Shown here in pieces: positions 26,643 to 36,306 of a DNA stretch of 64,000 bases. The notes below the pieces were generated by a model. It worked only from the letters and a program-made list of their open reading frames with translations. It was not told the DNA's origin and did not search any database. This stretch comes from Desertimonas sp963772825. Its GTDB lineage: Bacteria; Actinomycetota; Acidimicrobiia; Acidimicrobiales; Ilumatobacteraceae. Position 1 is the stretch's first letter; each line of letters opens with the position of its first letter. Location: contig CAVYYX010000017.1 in the NCBI GenBank assembly GCA_963772825.1, positions 248,001-312,000 on the forward strand, in the 5' to 3' direction. Both the position numbers and the translations under genes were made by a program.

Positions 26643-28499
26643 GTGTCGCTACTGCCCCGGGGAACCCCTGTTCGACGAACGCTGACTCGTCGACTCGTTC
26701 GGACGACGATCGCCGTGGCGATCGGCGGGTTGGCGCTGCTCGGGCTCGATGGACCGGCGCAGGCTCAGAACGCGATCGTGTCGACGAGTCCCGAGGACGG
26801 CTCCGAGGTGACGACGCAGCCGGCGGCGATCGTCCTGACGTTCGAGAACGAGGTCCCCGAACAGCGCGAGGTGCAGGTCGTCTGTGACGGCAACCCGTTC
26901 AGTTCGATCTCCGCCCCGGAGCTCGGCGACGGACGGGCTGACGCTCACGGTCGACCTGCTGCAGCCGCTCCCGGCCGGCGAGTGCAACGTGACCTGGGTG
27001 TTGTCCAATGACGACGGCTCGACCGACCGCGACGACTTCTCCTTCACGGTGAGCGAATCGGCGGCCGCGGCGACGCCCGGGGCAACGACCACGACCACGG
27101 CCGGTGGGACGGCCACGGCGGTCAGCGACGATGGTGGTGACAGCGATGACGTGCGCGACGCCGGGTCGGTGTCGAGTGCCCCGATCTGGCTCGGCCGCGT
27201 GCTGTCGATCGTCGGGATCGCCGTCGTCTTCGGGTCGCTCGTGCTCATCGTCGCGGCCTGGCCCGAAGGACCCGAGTACGTCCTCGCCCTGCGATTCCTG
27301 CGCTCGATGTGGATCGTCGGCCTCGTCGGCACGTTGATCTATGTCGCCGGCCTTTCGGCGGCCGTGAAGGGCGAGTCGTTCAGCAGCGGGCTCAACCCGG
27401 CGAACTGGTTCGACCTCTTCGACGCCGGCTGGCCGGGGCGCTTCGCCGTGCTGCGCGTCGTCTTGGTGATCGCCATGGCGTGGGTGGTGATGAAGCCAGA
27501 GCGGGTCATCGACCCGACGACGAACATGCTGGCCCTCGGCATCCCGGCGCTCGCCGTGGTGACCCTCGGACTCTCACGCACGGGCGGCAACCTCGCTTTC
27601 CTCGGCGTCGTCGCCTCGATCCTCCACGTGCTGGCGATGGCGGTGTGGTTCGGCGGCGCGGTGCTGCTCGCCCGCGTCGTGCTGGCCGGGCCCGGCGACG
27701 AGGATCTCGTCCACGCCGTCCGCGGGTTCGGGCGGATCTCCAATCCAGCGATCGTGATCACCCTGTTCAGCGGTCTGATCCAGCTCTATCGACTCGACGG
27801 TGGCGAGTTGTTCAGCTCGGGTCACGGTCGGGTCGTGCTGCTCAAGACGGTCGCCGTGGCGGCGATGGTGTTCGTCGGGATGACGGCGAAGCAGATCGCC
27901 AGCTCCAAGCTCAACCGAGCGAACGAGCTGAACGCGCGCAACGCCGACCGGCTGCGCCGGGCATTCGGGACGGAGGCGGCGATCGGCCTTCTCGTCATCG
28001 GCCTGTCCGGCTGGCTGCTCGGCCTCAACCCGGGCAAGCTGCCCGACTCCGGCGGCGACTTCGACATCGAGGAGCGCTTCCAGGATCAGGCCCTCGACTT
28101 CGACGTCGAGGTGCTGATGAGCCCCGGCCGCGTCGGGCTCAACGAGCTCGAGGTCGTCGTCAACGCCCCGGCGACCGGCCTGTCGGATCTGCTCGTGACG
28201 TTCTTCCCGCCGACCGGTGCGTCGGGAACGCCGATCATCACCCAGGGGATCGCCATCACCGGTGCCGGTGTCGCTCGCTCGCGACGGCGGCGATCATCCC
28301 CCTCGACGTCGCCGGGACGTGGCGCATCCAGGTGTCGGCGGTGACCCCTCAGGGCACGGTCACCGGGATCAACGCCAACGTCGGGATCGCCGACGAGGAC
28401 GGCAACGTTCCCGACCCGGCCACGCCCGACGTCCCCGAGCTCCCCGCCTCGTCCTCGACGAGCACCACGGCCCCCGCCGTCGAGACCACCGAGGGCTAA
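26643..28499 (+). CDS. CopC-CopD fusion with C-terminal YtkA-like domain (frame broken)
   Basis: About 617 residues. A signal peptide (VAIGGLALLGLDGPAQAQ) leads into a CopC-like beta domain (IVSTSPEDGSEVTTQPAAIVLTF), which lacks the usual N-terminal copper-ligand His. About eight membrane segments of CopD follow (from IWLGRVLSIVGIAVVFGSLV to IGLLVIGLSGWLLG), then an outer YtkA-like beta domain and a Thr/Ser-rich end. One extra base near 26921 and a shift near 28270 (two extra or one missing) must be corrected. The family imports or handles copper at the membrane; copper handling by this protein is less certain because of the absent ligand. Confidence 0.78.
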
Positions 28500-28505
28500 G
28501 ACCGT

Positions 28506-28550
28506 CTGTGTAAGCGTGTAAGCCCGTGGAGGGCTTACACGCTTACACAG
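28506..28550. terminator. 20-bp perfect hairpin between convergent genes; repeat copy 1
   Basis: An arm of 20 bases (28506-28525) is perfectly inverted at 28531-28550 around a 5-base loop. It contains GTGTAAGC twice. It lies 6 bp after the CopCD stop and holds the TAA stop of the ligase on the other strand (28545-28543), so it can serve both convergent genes. The same motif recurs at 59566-59602. Confidence 0.8.
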
Positions 28551-29650
28551 AGCGCTCGGTGGTGGTCATGAACTGGCGGAAGTCGACGGGCGTGGCGACG
28601 TCGAGCTGGTCGTAGCGACAGCTCTGCGGGTCGCGGTCGGGGCGCCAGCGCACGAACGTGACGCCGTGGCGGAAGCGGCCGTTCTCCAACTGGCCGAACG
28701 TCACCTCGACGACCCGCTCGACGCGCAGCGGCACCCAGGAGAGGTCCTTGCCGGCATTCCAGCGGCTCGTCGCCCCCGGCCGCCGTTGCGTGTCACCCTC
28801 GCCCGTCGGCTGGTTCATCGTCGCGAACTCGGCCCACTCCGCCCACGGATGTCCGTCGATGGCGTTCTCGGTCAGCGGGGCGAGCTCGGCGAGCAGCTCC
28901 TTGCGCTGCTTGACCGTGAACGCGGCGGCGACACCGACGTGATGCATCACGCCGTCGTCGTCGAACAGGCCGAGGAGCATCGATCCGACACCCTCACCGT
29001 CCTTGTGGATGCGGTAGCCGGCGAGCGCGCAGTCGGCGGTGCGCTGGTGCTTGACCTTGACGAGCGCCCGCTTGTCCGGCTGGTACTCGTCGTCGAGACG
29101 CTTGGCGACGACGCCGTCGAGCCCGGCGCCCTCGAACGTCGTGAACCAGTCGTTGGCGACGGCGGCGTCGGTGCTCGCCGGCGTGATGAACACGCTCGGC
29201 CCGGTCTGCACGACGTCGACCAGCTTGGCCCGACGCTCGCTGAACGGGCGGGCGAGCCACGACTCGTCACCGAGGGCGAGGAGGTCGAAGGCGATGAACA
29301 CGGTCGGCGTCTCGGCGGCCAGCCGGTTGATCCGCGACACCGCTGGGTGGATGCGCTGCAGCAGGGCGTCGAAGTCGAGCCCGTTGCCGCCGCCGTCAGG
29401 GATGACGATCTCGCCGTCGACGACGACGTGCTCGGGAAGCGCCGCAGCGAGCACCGGGAGCAGTTCGGGGAAGTACCGCGTGAACGGCCGCTCGCTGCGG
29501 CTGGTCAGCTCGATGTCGTCACCGTCGCGGGTCGACGATGCAGCGGAACCCGTCCCACTTCGGCTCGAACAGCCAGCCCTCGCCGTCGGGGATGGTGCGC
29601 GACAGCTTGGCGAGCATCGGCTTGATCGGCAGCTCGATCGGGAAACCCAC
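28543..29650 (-). CDS. ligC: ATP-dependent DNA ligase, LigC type (frame broken)
   Basis: 368 residues. EPKWDGFRCIV carries the adenylated lysine of motif I (K-x-D-G); EHVVVDGEIVI is motif III; TVFIAFDLLAL, GLDGVVAKRLDDEYQPDKR (motif IV region) and ALVKVKHQRTADCALAGY (motif V) follow, with an OB domain to the end. It lacks polymerase and nuclease domains, matching LigC rather than LigD. An extra base near 29533, right after motif I, must be removed. The start is GTG 29650. Such ligases act in nonhomologous end joining or excision repair; no Ku gene is nearby. The TAA stop is part of a hairpin repeat. Confidence 0.88.
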
Positions 29651-29735
29651 GTCACCATTCTGGTCAGTGATGGGAACCACACCGACGCGTCTGATACGTC
29701 TGAGCCGTACTCGCACGAACTGAGAGGGAGAGACG

Positions 29736-30496
29736 ATGAAGTCGATCTGGAAGCCAACGATGACCGCCGTCGCCGCTGCCGGCGTGGCGCTCGCCGCCGT
29801 CGCCCTGGCCGGAGTTTCGCAACCAGCGGCCGCCACCGCACCCCCGACCTCGGAGCCAACCCCACCGGCTGCCGGCGGTGACGGCACGATCACAGTGAGC
29901 GGCACCGGCACGGTCACGCGTCGACCCGGACACCGCCGTGGTGAACCTCGGCGTGCAGGCCAACGCGGCCACCGGCGCCGAGGCGATGGACGACGTCAAC
30001 GCCTCGTCGGCCGCGCTGACGGAGGCGCTCGATCGCCGCCGGGATCGCCGAGGAGGACATCCAGACGTCCGGCCTCAACCTGTGGACGACGACGGACGAC
30101 CGGGGCGAGGTCAACGGCTACCAGGCCTCGCTCAGCGTCAACGTCACGGTCCGCGACATCGACGCCGTCGGGCCGACGATCGACGCCGCCCAGCAGGCCG
30201 CCGGCCCCGGATTCACGATCGGCGGCGTGACGTTCTCGTTCGACGACCCCGAGTCGGTGCTCGAACAGGCTCGCATCGACGCCGTCGACTCGGCCCGCAC
30301 GAAGGCCGAGCAGTACGCCGCGGCAGCCGGCCTGACGCTCGGCGACGTCGTGAGCATCATCGAGGGGTCGGCGACCCCGCCGGTCCTCTTCCGTGCCGCG
30401 CCGCAGATGGCCGCCGAGGACGCCGCCGGCCCGTCGATCTCGCCCGGGCAGCTCGACCTCACCGTCGACATCTCGGTCACCTACTCGACATCCTGA
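29736..30496 (+). CDS. SIMPL-domain (DUF541) secreted protein (frame broken)
   Basis: About 252 residues. A signal peptide (AAGVALAAVALAGVSQPAAA) is followed by a Pro/Thr linker and the SIMPL domain: ITVSGTGTVT, DTAVVNLGVQANAATGAEAM, IAEEDIQTSGLNLW, FSFDDPESVLEQARIDAVDSARTKAEQYAAAAGL. Extra bases near 29923 and 30031 must be ignored, and the three parts then run as one normal protein. SIMPL (YggE-like) proteins are extracytoplasmic and of unclear biochemical role, linked to oxidative stress in some bacteria. It stands alone between divergent ligase and the acetyltransferase. Confidence 0.82.
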
Positions 30497-30527
30497 CCGC
30501 TGACCCCGGCGCAGTACAGTCGCCCGG

Positions 30528-31086
30528 GTGGGTGGAGGCTCTGCGAACTCGCGGCCACGCACCGACGTCGAGGTGCGTGCTCTGGCAACCGACGATGTCG
30601 AGGCGCTCACGGCGTTCTTCGCCTCGGTGCCGGAGGGCGACCGGACGTTCTTCAAGGAGGACGTGTCCGATCCTGCGGTGATCGCCGGGTGGGTGGCCGT
30701 CGCCGATCGCCACCGGCTGATCGCCCTCGTCGATGGTGACGTCGCCGGCTACGTCGCCGTGCTCAAGGGGATCGGCGGGAGCAGCCACGTCGGCGAGCTG
30801 CGCCTCGTCATCGCCCCGGAGTACCGCCAACGAGGTATCGGTCGACTGCTCGCCCAACGGGCGGTCTGTCGAAGCGCTCGAACTCGGCGTCGTCAAGCTC
30901 GTCGTCGACGTCATCGCCGGCCAGGATCGCCTCTTCGACATGTTCACCAAGCTCGGCTTCGAGCAGGAAGGTCGCCTGCGCCGTCACGTGCGCAGCGCGT
31001 CCGGGGAGACCCACGACCTGCTCGTACTGTCGCACTTCGTCGACGAGCTGGCGGCGTCGTTGGCCGTCGAGTCGCCGGCGTCCTGA
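30528..31086 (+). CDS. GNAT-family N-acetyltransferase (frame broken)
   Basis: About 185 residues from GTG 30528. ELRLVIAPEYRQRGIGRLL holds the acetyl-CoA loop (R-x-x-G-x-G/A, here QRGIGR), followed in another frame by GVVKLVVDVIAGQDRLFDMFTKLGFEQEGRLRRHV, the motif B end of GNAT proteins. One extra base near 30865 separates them. It would acetylate an amine of an unknown substrate in the cytoplasm, perhaps a protein N-terminus or small molecule. It begins 31 bp after the SIMPL gene. Confidence 0.8.
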
Positions 31087-31169
31087 CGCCTCCAACGCCA
31101 TTCCGCTCGGCACCTTCGGTGACGCCCAGGGAGGTTGAAAGCCGACCGCCGACGGCGACAGGAGGATGT

Positions 31170-32348
31170 GTGACCGGGGTGCTCTTCTACAACCCACTCG
31201 CCGTGGCGGCCCTCGCCGAGCACACGCAGGCGGCGGCCGATGAGCTCGCCTCGATCTCGGCCACCGAGGACTGGTGCCTCGACGCTGTCACCGCCGCCCA
31301 CAAAGTCGCCGACGCGCTCGAGCAGTTGCTCGGATCGACGCTCTTGGCGATCGTGACGGACGAATCGATGACCCAGTGGAACGCCGTGTTCGGGCCGTCG
31401 ATCGACGACCTCATCGCCCAGCTCAACGCCGCCCAGGGAACCGACCCCGCCGGGCGGTTCTTCCTCGACGAGGGCGAGTTCACCCTCGCCACCTCGATCA
31501 GCACGGTCAGCACGATCGGCGGGTGGGACGACGCGGTCTACGGCGTGGGCTGCGTGGCGTTCCCCGGTGGAAAGTACGACGGCGGCGGGTTCATCATCGA
31601 CCACCGGGGTGTCTGCTATCCGATCGTCGTTCCCCGGGTCGAGACCGACGACGGCGACGTGTACACCGCCGACCGCAGCCCCGTTCCAGCGGGCGAACCA
31701 AGTGTCGCCACGCTCGGTGGAACCGACCCAGGATGGGAGGTCGTCGGCGTGGCGACGGGTGTCGATCGTTTCCAGGCGGCGCCGTCGTCCGCCGAGCAGC
31801 TCGCCGGGTTCTTTGCCGGATCGACCGGTCTCGTCGTGCCACGCCCGCCGAACAGCGCGCTCGCCTACATCAATCCGGGCCTCGAAGGAGGCCCGCCGCA
31901 CCTCACCGATGCGCCACCGGTGCCCGCCCCCATCGTCGCCCGCCCGACCGCTGGCGTGCCTGACCCGGCCGACAGCTCGCTGCCGGCGATCGCCGAAGGC
32001 TCCCTCGCCTTGGCCGCCACGACGGTCCAGGGCGCCGTGATGGCCTCAGCGATGGACAACCAGACCGAGCGCGCCTATCAGGTGATCTTCGAGGAGAACC
32101 CGGACGGCCGGCGGCGCGCTCGCATCCAGACCTTCACGCTCGGCGCCACCGTCGACGGAGACGTCGAGATCATCCCCGAGCACATCTTCCTGGGCAGCGA
32201 CGGCGAGCTGATTTCGCAGTCGATCAGCTATGGCAGCCCGTACGCGTCGGCAGGAGACTCCGCCGTGATCACGGACGACGTCGCCGGGTTCGCCCTCGAC
32301 GGCAGCGCCCCCATCGAGTACGAAGTTCCCGAGGCAACCTTCCCCTGA
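31170..32348 (+). CDS. Uncharacterised protein, acidic, helical N-terminus
   Basis: 392 residues in one intact frame, not recognised. The first 60 residues are helical and Ala-rich (AVAALAEHTQAAADELASI) with no signal peptide; a middle beta-rich region has several Gly/Asp turns (GGWDDAVYGVGCVAFPGGKYDGG); a Pro-rich stretch lies near 250; the last 100 residues are acidic with RRRARIQTFTL and IIPEHIFLGSDGEL. GGAGGA stands at 31161-31166, which fits GTG 31176 better in spacing than GTG 31170; both give the same frame. It is single and convergent with the following hydrolase. I assign no function. Confidence 0.6.
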   Translation: MTGVLFYNPLAVAALAEHTQAAADELASISATEDWCLDAVTAAHKVADALEQLLGSTLLAIVTDESMTQWNAVFGPSIDDLIAQLNAAQGTDPAGRFFLDEGEFTLATSISTVSTIGGWDDAVYGVGCVAFPGGKYDGGGFIIDHRGVCYPIVVPRVETDDGDVYTADRSPVPAGEPSVATLGGTDPGWEVVGVATGVDRFQAAPSSAEQLAGFFAGSTGLVVPRPPNSALAYINPGLEGGPPHLTDAPPVPAPIVARPTAGVPDPADSSLPAIAEGSLALAATTVQGAVMASAMDNQTERAYQVIFEENPDGRRRARIQTFTLGATVDGDVEIIPEHIFLGSDGELISQSISYGSPYASAGDSAVITDDVAGFALDGSAPIEYEVPEATFP

Positions 32349-32369
32349 TGGCCGGGCGGCGATCGCCCG

Positions 32370-33254
32370 TCACGCGGCAGCGGGGAGCGGCTGCCGCGTG
32401 ACGGAGTGGCAGGCATCGAGCAGAGCGGGGAGAAAGCGCCCCGGGTCGAGCGTGCACACAGCGTGGCCGCCGGCGACTCGATGCACGCTGGCATCGGCGA
32501 GGCGGCGGGACAGGTCGAGTTGGCGATGCACGGGAACGACGTCGTCGTGGTCGGTGACGACAACGGCGGTGGGCACGTCGACGTCCTCGATCCACGGCCG
32601 CGAGTCGAAGCGTCCGAGCTCGCGCCCGGCCTCGACGACCTGCGCCCAGTCGTGCCGGGCGACCTCGGCGAACCCCCACCACGGCTTGCCGCGCAGCGCA
32701 CGCCACCGCCCGACGGCGCCGACCGCCGCCTTCGTGAGCGGGGCCAGCGGAAGGTGGCCGACGACCGCAGCGGTACCGTCGGCGACGCGGAACAGGATCG
32801 TCTCGCGCGGCGTGCCGCCGAACGTACAACTCGTGGCGCAGAGCACGAGGCCGGCGACGACATCGCGATGGCGGCGCCACAGCAGCTGAGCGATCGGCCC
32901 GCCCATCGAGTAGCCGACGACCGTCACCGGAGCGAGGTCGAGCACCTCGACGAGGGTGGCGACGTCGTCGGCACAGTCGGCGAGGCGGAACGGCACCTCC
33001 GACTGCAAGCCGCGGCCGTGGCCCCGGTGATCGAGGGCGACAACATTGAAGCACTCGGCAAGCGCGTTGTAGCACGTGATCCAGTTGAGGTCGGCGGTCG
33101 CCGTCCACCCGTGGAGCAGCACGATCGTCGGTGCGCCGTCCGGCCCGGGCAGTTGGCGGACAAACGTGCGCCCGCGGCCGGGAAGGTCGACGTCCCGGCC
33201 GTCGGGCAGCACGGGGGGATCGATGCCGAGCTCTCCGCCATGCACGTCGCCCAT
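32370..33254 (-). CDS. Alpha/beta hydrolase
   Basis: 294 residues. IVLLHGWTATADLNW (oxyanion hole), VVALDHRGHGRG, the nucleophile elbow VGYSMGGPIAQLL (G-x-S-x-G), VVVTDHDDVVPVHRQ with the acid residue, and VAGGHAVCT with the catalytic His are all present. The lack of a signal peptide places it in the cytoplasm. ATG 33254 follows AAGGAGG. It is divergent from a fumarylacetoacetate hydrolase-family gene across 85 bp, a pairing seen in aromatic ring-cleavage pathways, but no ring-cleaving dioxygenase is near. Substrate unknown. Confidence 0.87.
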   Translation of the reverse strand: MGDVHGGELGIDPPVLPDGRDVDLPGRGRTFVRQLPGPDGAPTIVLLHGWTATADLNWITCYNALAECFNVVALDHRGHGRGLQSEVPFRLADCADDVATLVEVLDLAPVTVVGYSMGGPIAQLLWRRHRDVVAGLVLCATSCTFGGTPRETILFRVADGTAAVVGHLPLAPLTKAAVGAVGRWRALRGKPWWGFAEVARHDWAQVVEAGRELGRFDSRPWIEDVDVPTAVVVTDHDDVVPVHRQLDLSRRLADASVHRVAGGHAVCTLDPGRFLPALLDACHSVTRQPLPAAA

Positions 33255-33339
33255 CGGATCCCTCCTTTGCTCAAACAGGAGCAGGCAGGCAGCCCGCGTG
33301 ATACGTCGTTCTCGGCTTGTTTCGGCCAGACTCTGACGC

Positions 33340-34188
33340 GTGAGGATGTTGCGATACGGACCACTTGGCGAAGAGCGGCCTGCGGCGTTCACCGACGACG
33401 GACGGGTGGTCGACGTCGGTGACTTGTTCGGTGACTTCGACCAGCGCTTCTTTGCTGGCGGGGGCATCGATGATCTGCGTGCGGCGCTGGCCAACGACAC
33501 CCAACTGCGCACGGTGGACATCGGCGCTCAGCGCATCGGCGCGCCGATCGCCAAGCCCTACCAAGTCCTCGGGATCGGGCTCAACTACGCCGACCATGCC
33601 GCCGAGACGGGTGCCCAGCGACCATCCGAGCCAGTGGTCTTCAACAAGTCGCCATCGTCGGTCGTCGGGCCCAACGACGACGTGCTCTTGCCACCTGGGA
33701 GCACGCACACCGACTGGGAAGTCGAGCTCGCCGTCATCGTCGGGGCGCGCGCCCAGTACCTCGCCGATGAAGCGGCGGCGCGCGCCTGCATCGCCGGGTT
33801 CGCCATCGCCAACGACGTCTCCGAGCGTCACTTCCAAAAGGACCGGGGCGGACAGTGGGTCAAGGGCAAGTCGTTCGCCACCTTCAACCCCCTCGGGCCG
33901 TGGCTCGTGACGCCGGACGAGGCCGGCGACGTCGGCAACCTGGCGATGCGCCTCGACGTCGACGGGGAGCGGATGCAGGACTCGACGACGGCCGAGATGA
34001 TCTTCGGGGTCGATTACCTCGTGTGGTACCTCAGCCAGTTTCTCGTGCTGGAACCGGGCGACCTCATCAACACCGGCACGCCGGCAGGGGTCGGGCTCGG
34101 CCGCAAACCACCGCGCTTCCTCGCCGCGGGCGAGGTGATCGAGTTGTCGATCGACGGTCTCGGCTCGCAACGCCAAGCCGTCAAGTAG
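33340..34188 (+). CDS. Fumarylacetoacetate hydrolase-family protein
   Basis: 282 residues. The FAH catalytic domain starts at about 70 with VLGIGLNYADHAAETG; the metal-site acidic residues appear in HTDWEVELAVIVG (E-x-E) and AGFAIANDVSERHFQ (D), and GDLINTGTPAGVGLG is the family C-terminal loop. Members cleave or hydrate beta-diketo and 2-oxo acids, or decarboxylate them. A short N-terminal domain of about 65 residues is present, as in the YcgM/Rv2993c type with extra N-terminus. GTG 33340 is the chosen start. It is intact and divergent from the alpha/beta hydrolase gene. Confidence 0.88.
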   Translation: MRMLRYGPLGEERPAAFTDDGRVVDVGDLFGDFDQRFFAGGGIDDLRAALANDTQLRTVDIGAQRIGAPIAKPYQVLGIGLNYADHAAETGAQRPSEPVVFNKSPSSVVGPNDDVLLPPGSTHTDWEVELAVIVGARAQYLADEAAARACIAGFAIANDVSERHFQKDRGGQWVKGKSFATFNPLGPWLVTPDEAGDVGNLAMRLDVDGERMQDSTTAEMIFGVDYLVWYLSQFLVLEPGDLINTGTPAGVGLGRKPPRFLAAGEVIELSIDGLGSQRQAVK

Positions 34189-34317
34189 GCAGGCAGGCGT
34201 TCTGGTGCCGCGAGTCGGCGTCAGTAGCGACCGAAAAGTGGCAGCAGAATCCCGGCTCGAGAGGTCTGTGACGGATGCCTGTCGCACCCGTCCGTGCCGA
34301 TGCGCTACAACGGAGGC

Positions 34318-35619
34318 ATGGCTACAGACGTCGAGTCGGGGTCCGTCGCCGAACGCATCGCCCCATTGCTGCGGGCGCTGCTCGGGAGCACCCCCCCGGT
34401 ACGCATCGAGTTCTGGGACGGCAGCATCGTCGAGAGTGACGGCCCGCCCGGGAGCGACGGCCCACCAGGGACGCTGCGGATCAACTCGCCCGATGCCATT
34501 CGCCGAGTGTTGTGGATGCCCAATCAGCTCGGCATTGGTCGGGCGTACGTCGCCGGTGACCTCGACGCCGAGGGCGACTTCATCGCCATGGTCGAGGCGC
34601 TCCGCGACGTCACCGCCGAGGATCTGCGCCTTCGCAGCAGGACGGTGATCGAGGCGATCGCCGCGGCGCAGCGCGCCGGGGTGATCGGGCGGCCGCTTCC
34701 ACCGCCGCCTCAGGAAGCGCGCCTCAAGGGGCGCCGCCACTCGCTGCGCCGCGACTCGCGGGCGATCAGTCATCACTACGACGTCGGCAACGACTTCTAC
34801 CGGCTCGTCCTCGGCGACTCGATGACGTACTCCTGTGCGCGTTTCGTCGACGACAGCGTGTCGCTCGACGATGCCCAAGCCGCCAAGCACGACCTCGTTG
34901 CCCGCAAGCTGGGCCTCGACCAGGGCGAGGGCCTGCGGCTGCTCGATGTCGGCTGTGGCTGGGGTTCGATGGCCATCCACGCCGCGTCGCGCTATGGCGT
35001 CGAGGCGGTCGGCATCACGATCAGCCGCGAGCAGGCCGAGTTGGCGAGGAAGCGGGTCGGTGAGGCCGGAGTCGGCGACAAGGTCGAGATCAGGCTGCAG
35101 GACTACCGCGAGCTCGGTGACGAACGCTTCGACGCGATCAGCTCGATCGGGATGGCCGAGCACGTCGGGGCCAAGCGCATCGACGAGTACTTCGGCATCC
35201 TTCACAAGGCGCTCGAGCCGACGGGTCGTCTACTCAACCACGCCATCTCGTCGGTCGGTGGCTCGAAGCTCGCCCGACACTCATTCGTCGGGCGCTACGT
35301 GTTCCCCGACGGCGAGCTGCTCGATGTCGGCGACACCGTGCGGGCAATGGAGCGGGCCGGCTTCGAGGTCCGTGACGTGGAGTCGCTGCGCGAGCACTAC
35401 GCCAAGACGCTGCGCGCCTGGGTCGCCAACCTCGAAGCGAACTGGGATGCCGCCGTCGCCGCCTCCGACATCGCCCACGCTCGGATCTGGCGCCTGTACA
35501 TGGCCGGCTCTGCGGTCGGGTTCACCGACGGTGGCATCAACATCCACCAGGTGCTCGGCGTCGTGCCGACGGCGAGCGGCGAGAGCGGGATACCGCGCAC
35601 CCGCGCCACCTGGGTCTAG
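34318..35619 (+). CDS. Cyclopropane-fatty-acid synthase family methyltransferase
   Basis: 433 residues. An N-terminal helical domain (about 1-140) is followed by HHYDVGNDFYRLVLGDSMTYSCARF, the CFA-synthase start, then the SAM site LLDVGCGWGSMAIHAA, QDYRELGDERFDAISSIGMAEHVG and a C-terminal end with REHYAKTLRAWVANLEANW. It adds a methylene group from S-adenosylmethionine to double bonds of membrane phospholipid acyl chains. ATG 34318 follows GGAGG closely. Hairpin-like repeats lie just past its stop. It stands alone. Confidence 0.92.
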   Translation: MATDVESGSVAERIAPLLRALLGSTPPVRIEFWDGSIVESDGPPGSDGPPGTLRINSPDAIRRVLWMPNQLGIGRAYVAGDLDAEGDFIAMVEALRDVTAEDLRLRSRTVIEAIAAAQRAGVIGRPLPPPPQEARLKGRRHSLRRDSRAISHHYDVGNDFYRLVLGDSMTYSCARFVDDSVSLDDAQAAKHDLVARKLGLDQGEGLRLLDVGCGWGSMAIHAASRYGVEAVGITISREQAELARKRVGEAGVGDKVEIRLQDYRELGDERFDAISSIGMAEHVGAKRIDEYFGILHKALEPTGRLLNHAISSVGGSKLARHSFVGRYVFPDGELLDVGDTVRAMERAGFEVRDVESLREHYAKTLRAWVANLEANWDAAVAASDIAHARIWRLYMAGSAVGFTDGGINIHQVLGVVPTASGESGIPRTRATWV

Positions 35620-36306
35620 TTTCGACCGCTTACGTTCGCTCGTTCCTCGCTCACTGCAGCGGTCGAGCAACGTTGAGCGGCTTCGCCGCACCCAATCTCT
35701 GGCGGCGGCCGGCAGGGCCGGCCCGAGCCGCCGCCAACTCGGGGGCTCCAGTTCAGAGGGTATGACTCATCGATCAAGCGGGACATTACCGTCTCTGGGG
35801 TGCAATTTGGGGTGCAACCGGAGATTCGCCGACGAGCGGTTGAGCAGAGTCGATCGCTCAACCACCGATTCGAGTGCTCGACCATCGGCGATAACTCCAA
35901 GGGACACATGGGCGGTCCGCCACCTGCCGTCAGGTATCGGCTGATGCCACCTACGTAGGTGTTTCGCGGCGAGCATGTCGGGCTCGTACCCCGTGTCAGA
36001 CCGATCCGCTTCGTTCGTGGACAATCCGTCGACACTCGGCGGCGCCACCACCGGCGTACGTGAATTCACCGTCAACCTGGGGGTGCGAACTTGGAGGACG
36101 GTTGGCCGAACATTCTGTCGCGGTTCATGCGCATCGACTGCGGGACAGGGCCAACGGTTCCGCAGTCTCGGGACACTGCGGAGCCCGTGATCCGGGAACG
36201 CCGTCACCATCGTCAGTGTGGGCGGGAGCAGGTTGACTGAGTCGGGCGGCGTAAGTCCGAGCTGAGGGCGTGACCTTGGTCGCTGTTCCGAGGGTCGGTC
36301 GGGCCG
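35620..36306. other. Gene-poor stretch with hairpins and a direct repeat
   Basis: No convincing gene on either strand. TCGACCGCT (35622-35630) pairs with AGCGGTCGA (35658-35666), and a GGCGGCGGC/GCCGCCGCC hairpin lies at about 35701-35738; either may end the upstream gene. GGGGTGCAA occurs twice near 35797-35817, 12 bp apart. The composition is less GC-rich than the neighbouring genes. Open frames of about 140 codons on the minus strand show no recognisable domain. Confidence 0.5.

Noticed and set aside
35767..36210. Possible integrase or excisionase remnant
   Set aside because: No catalytic Arg/Tyr motifs or tRNA end found; only a direct repeat and lower GC.
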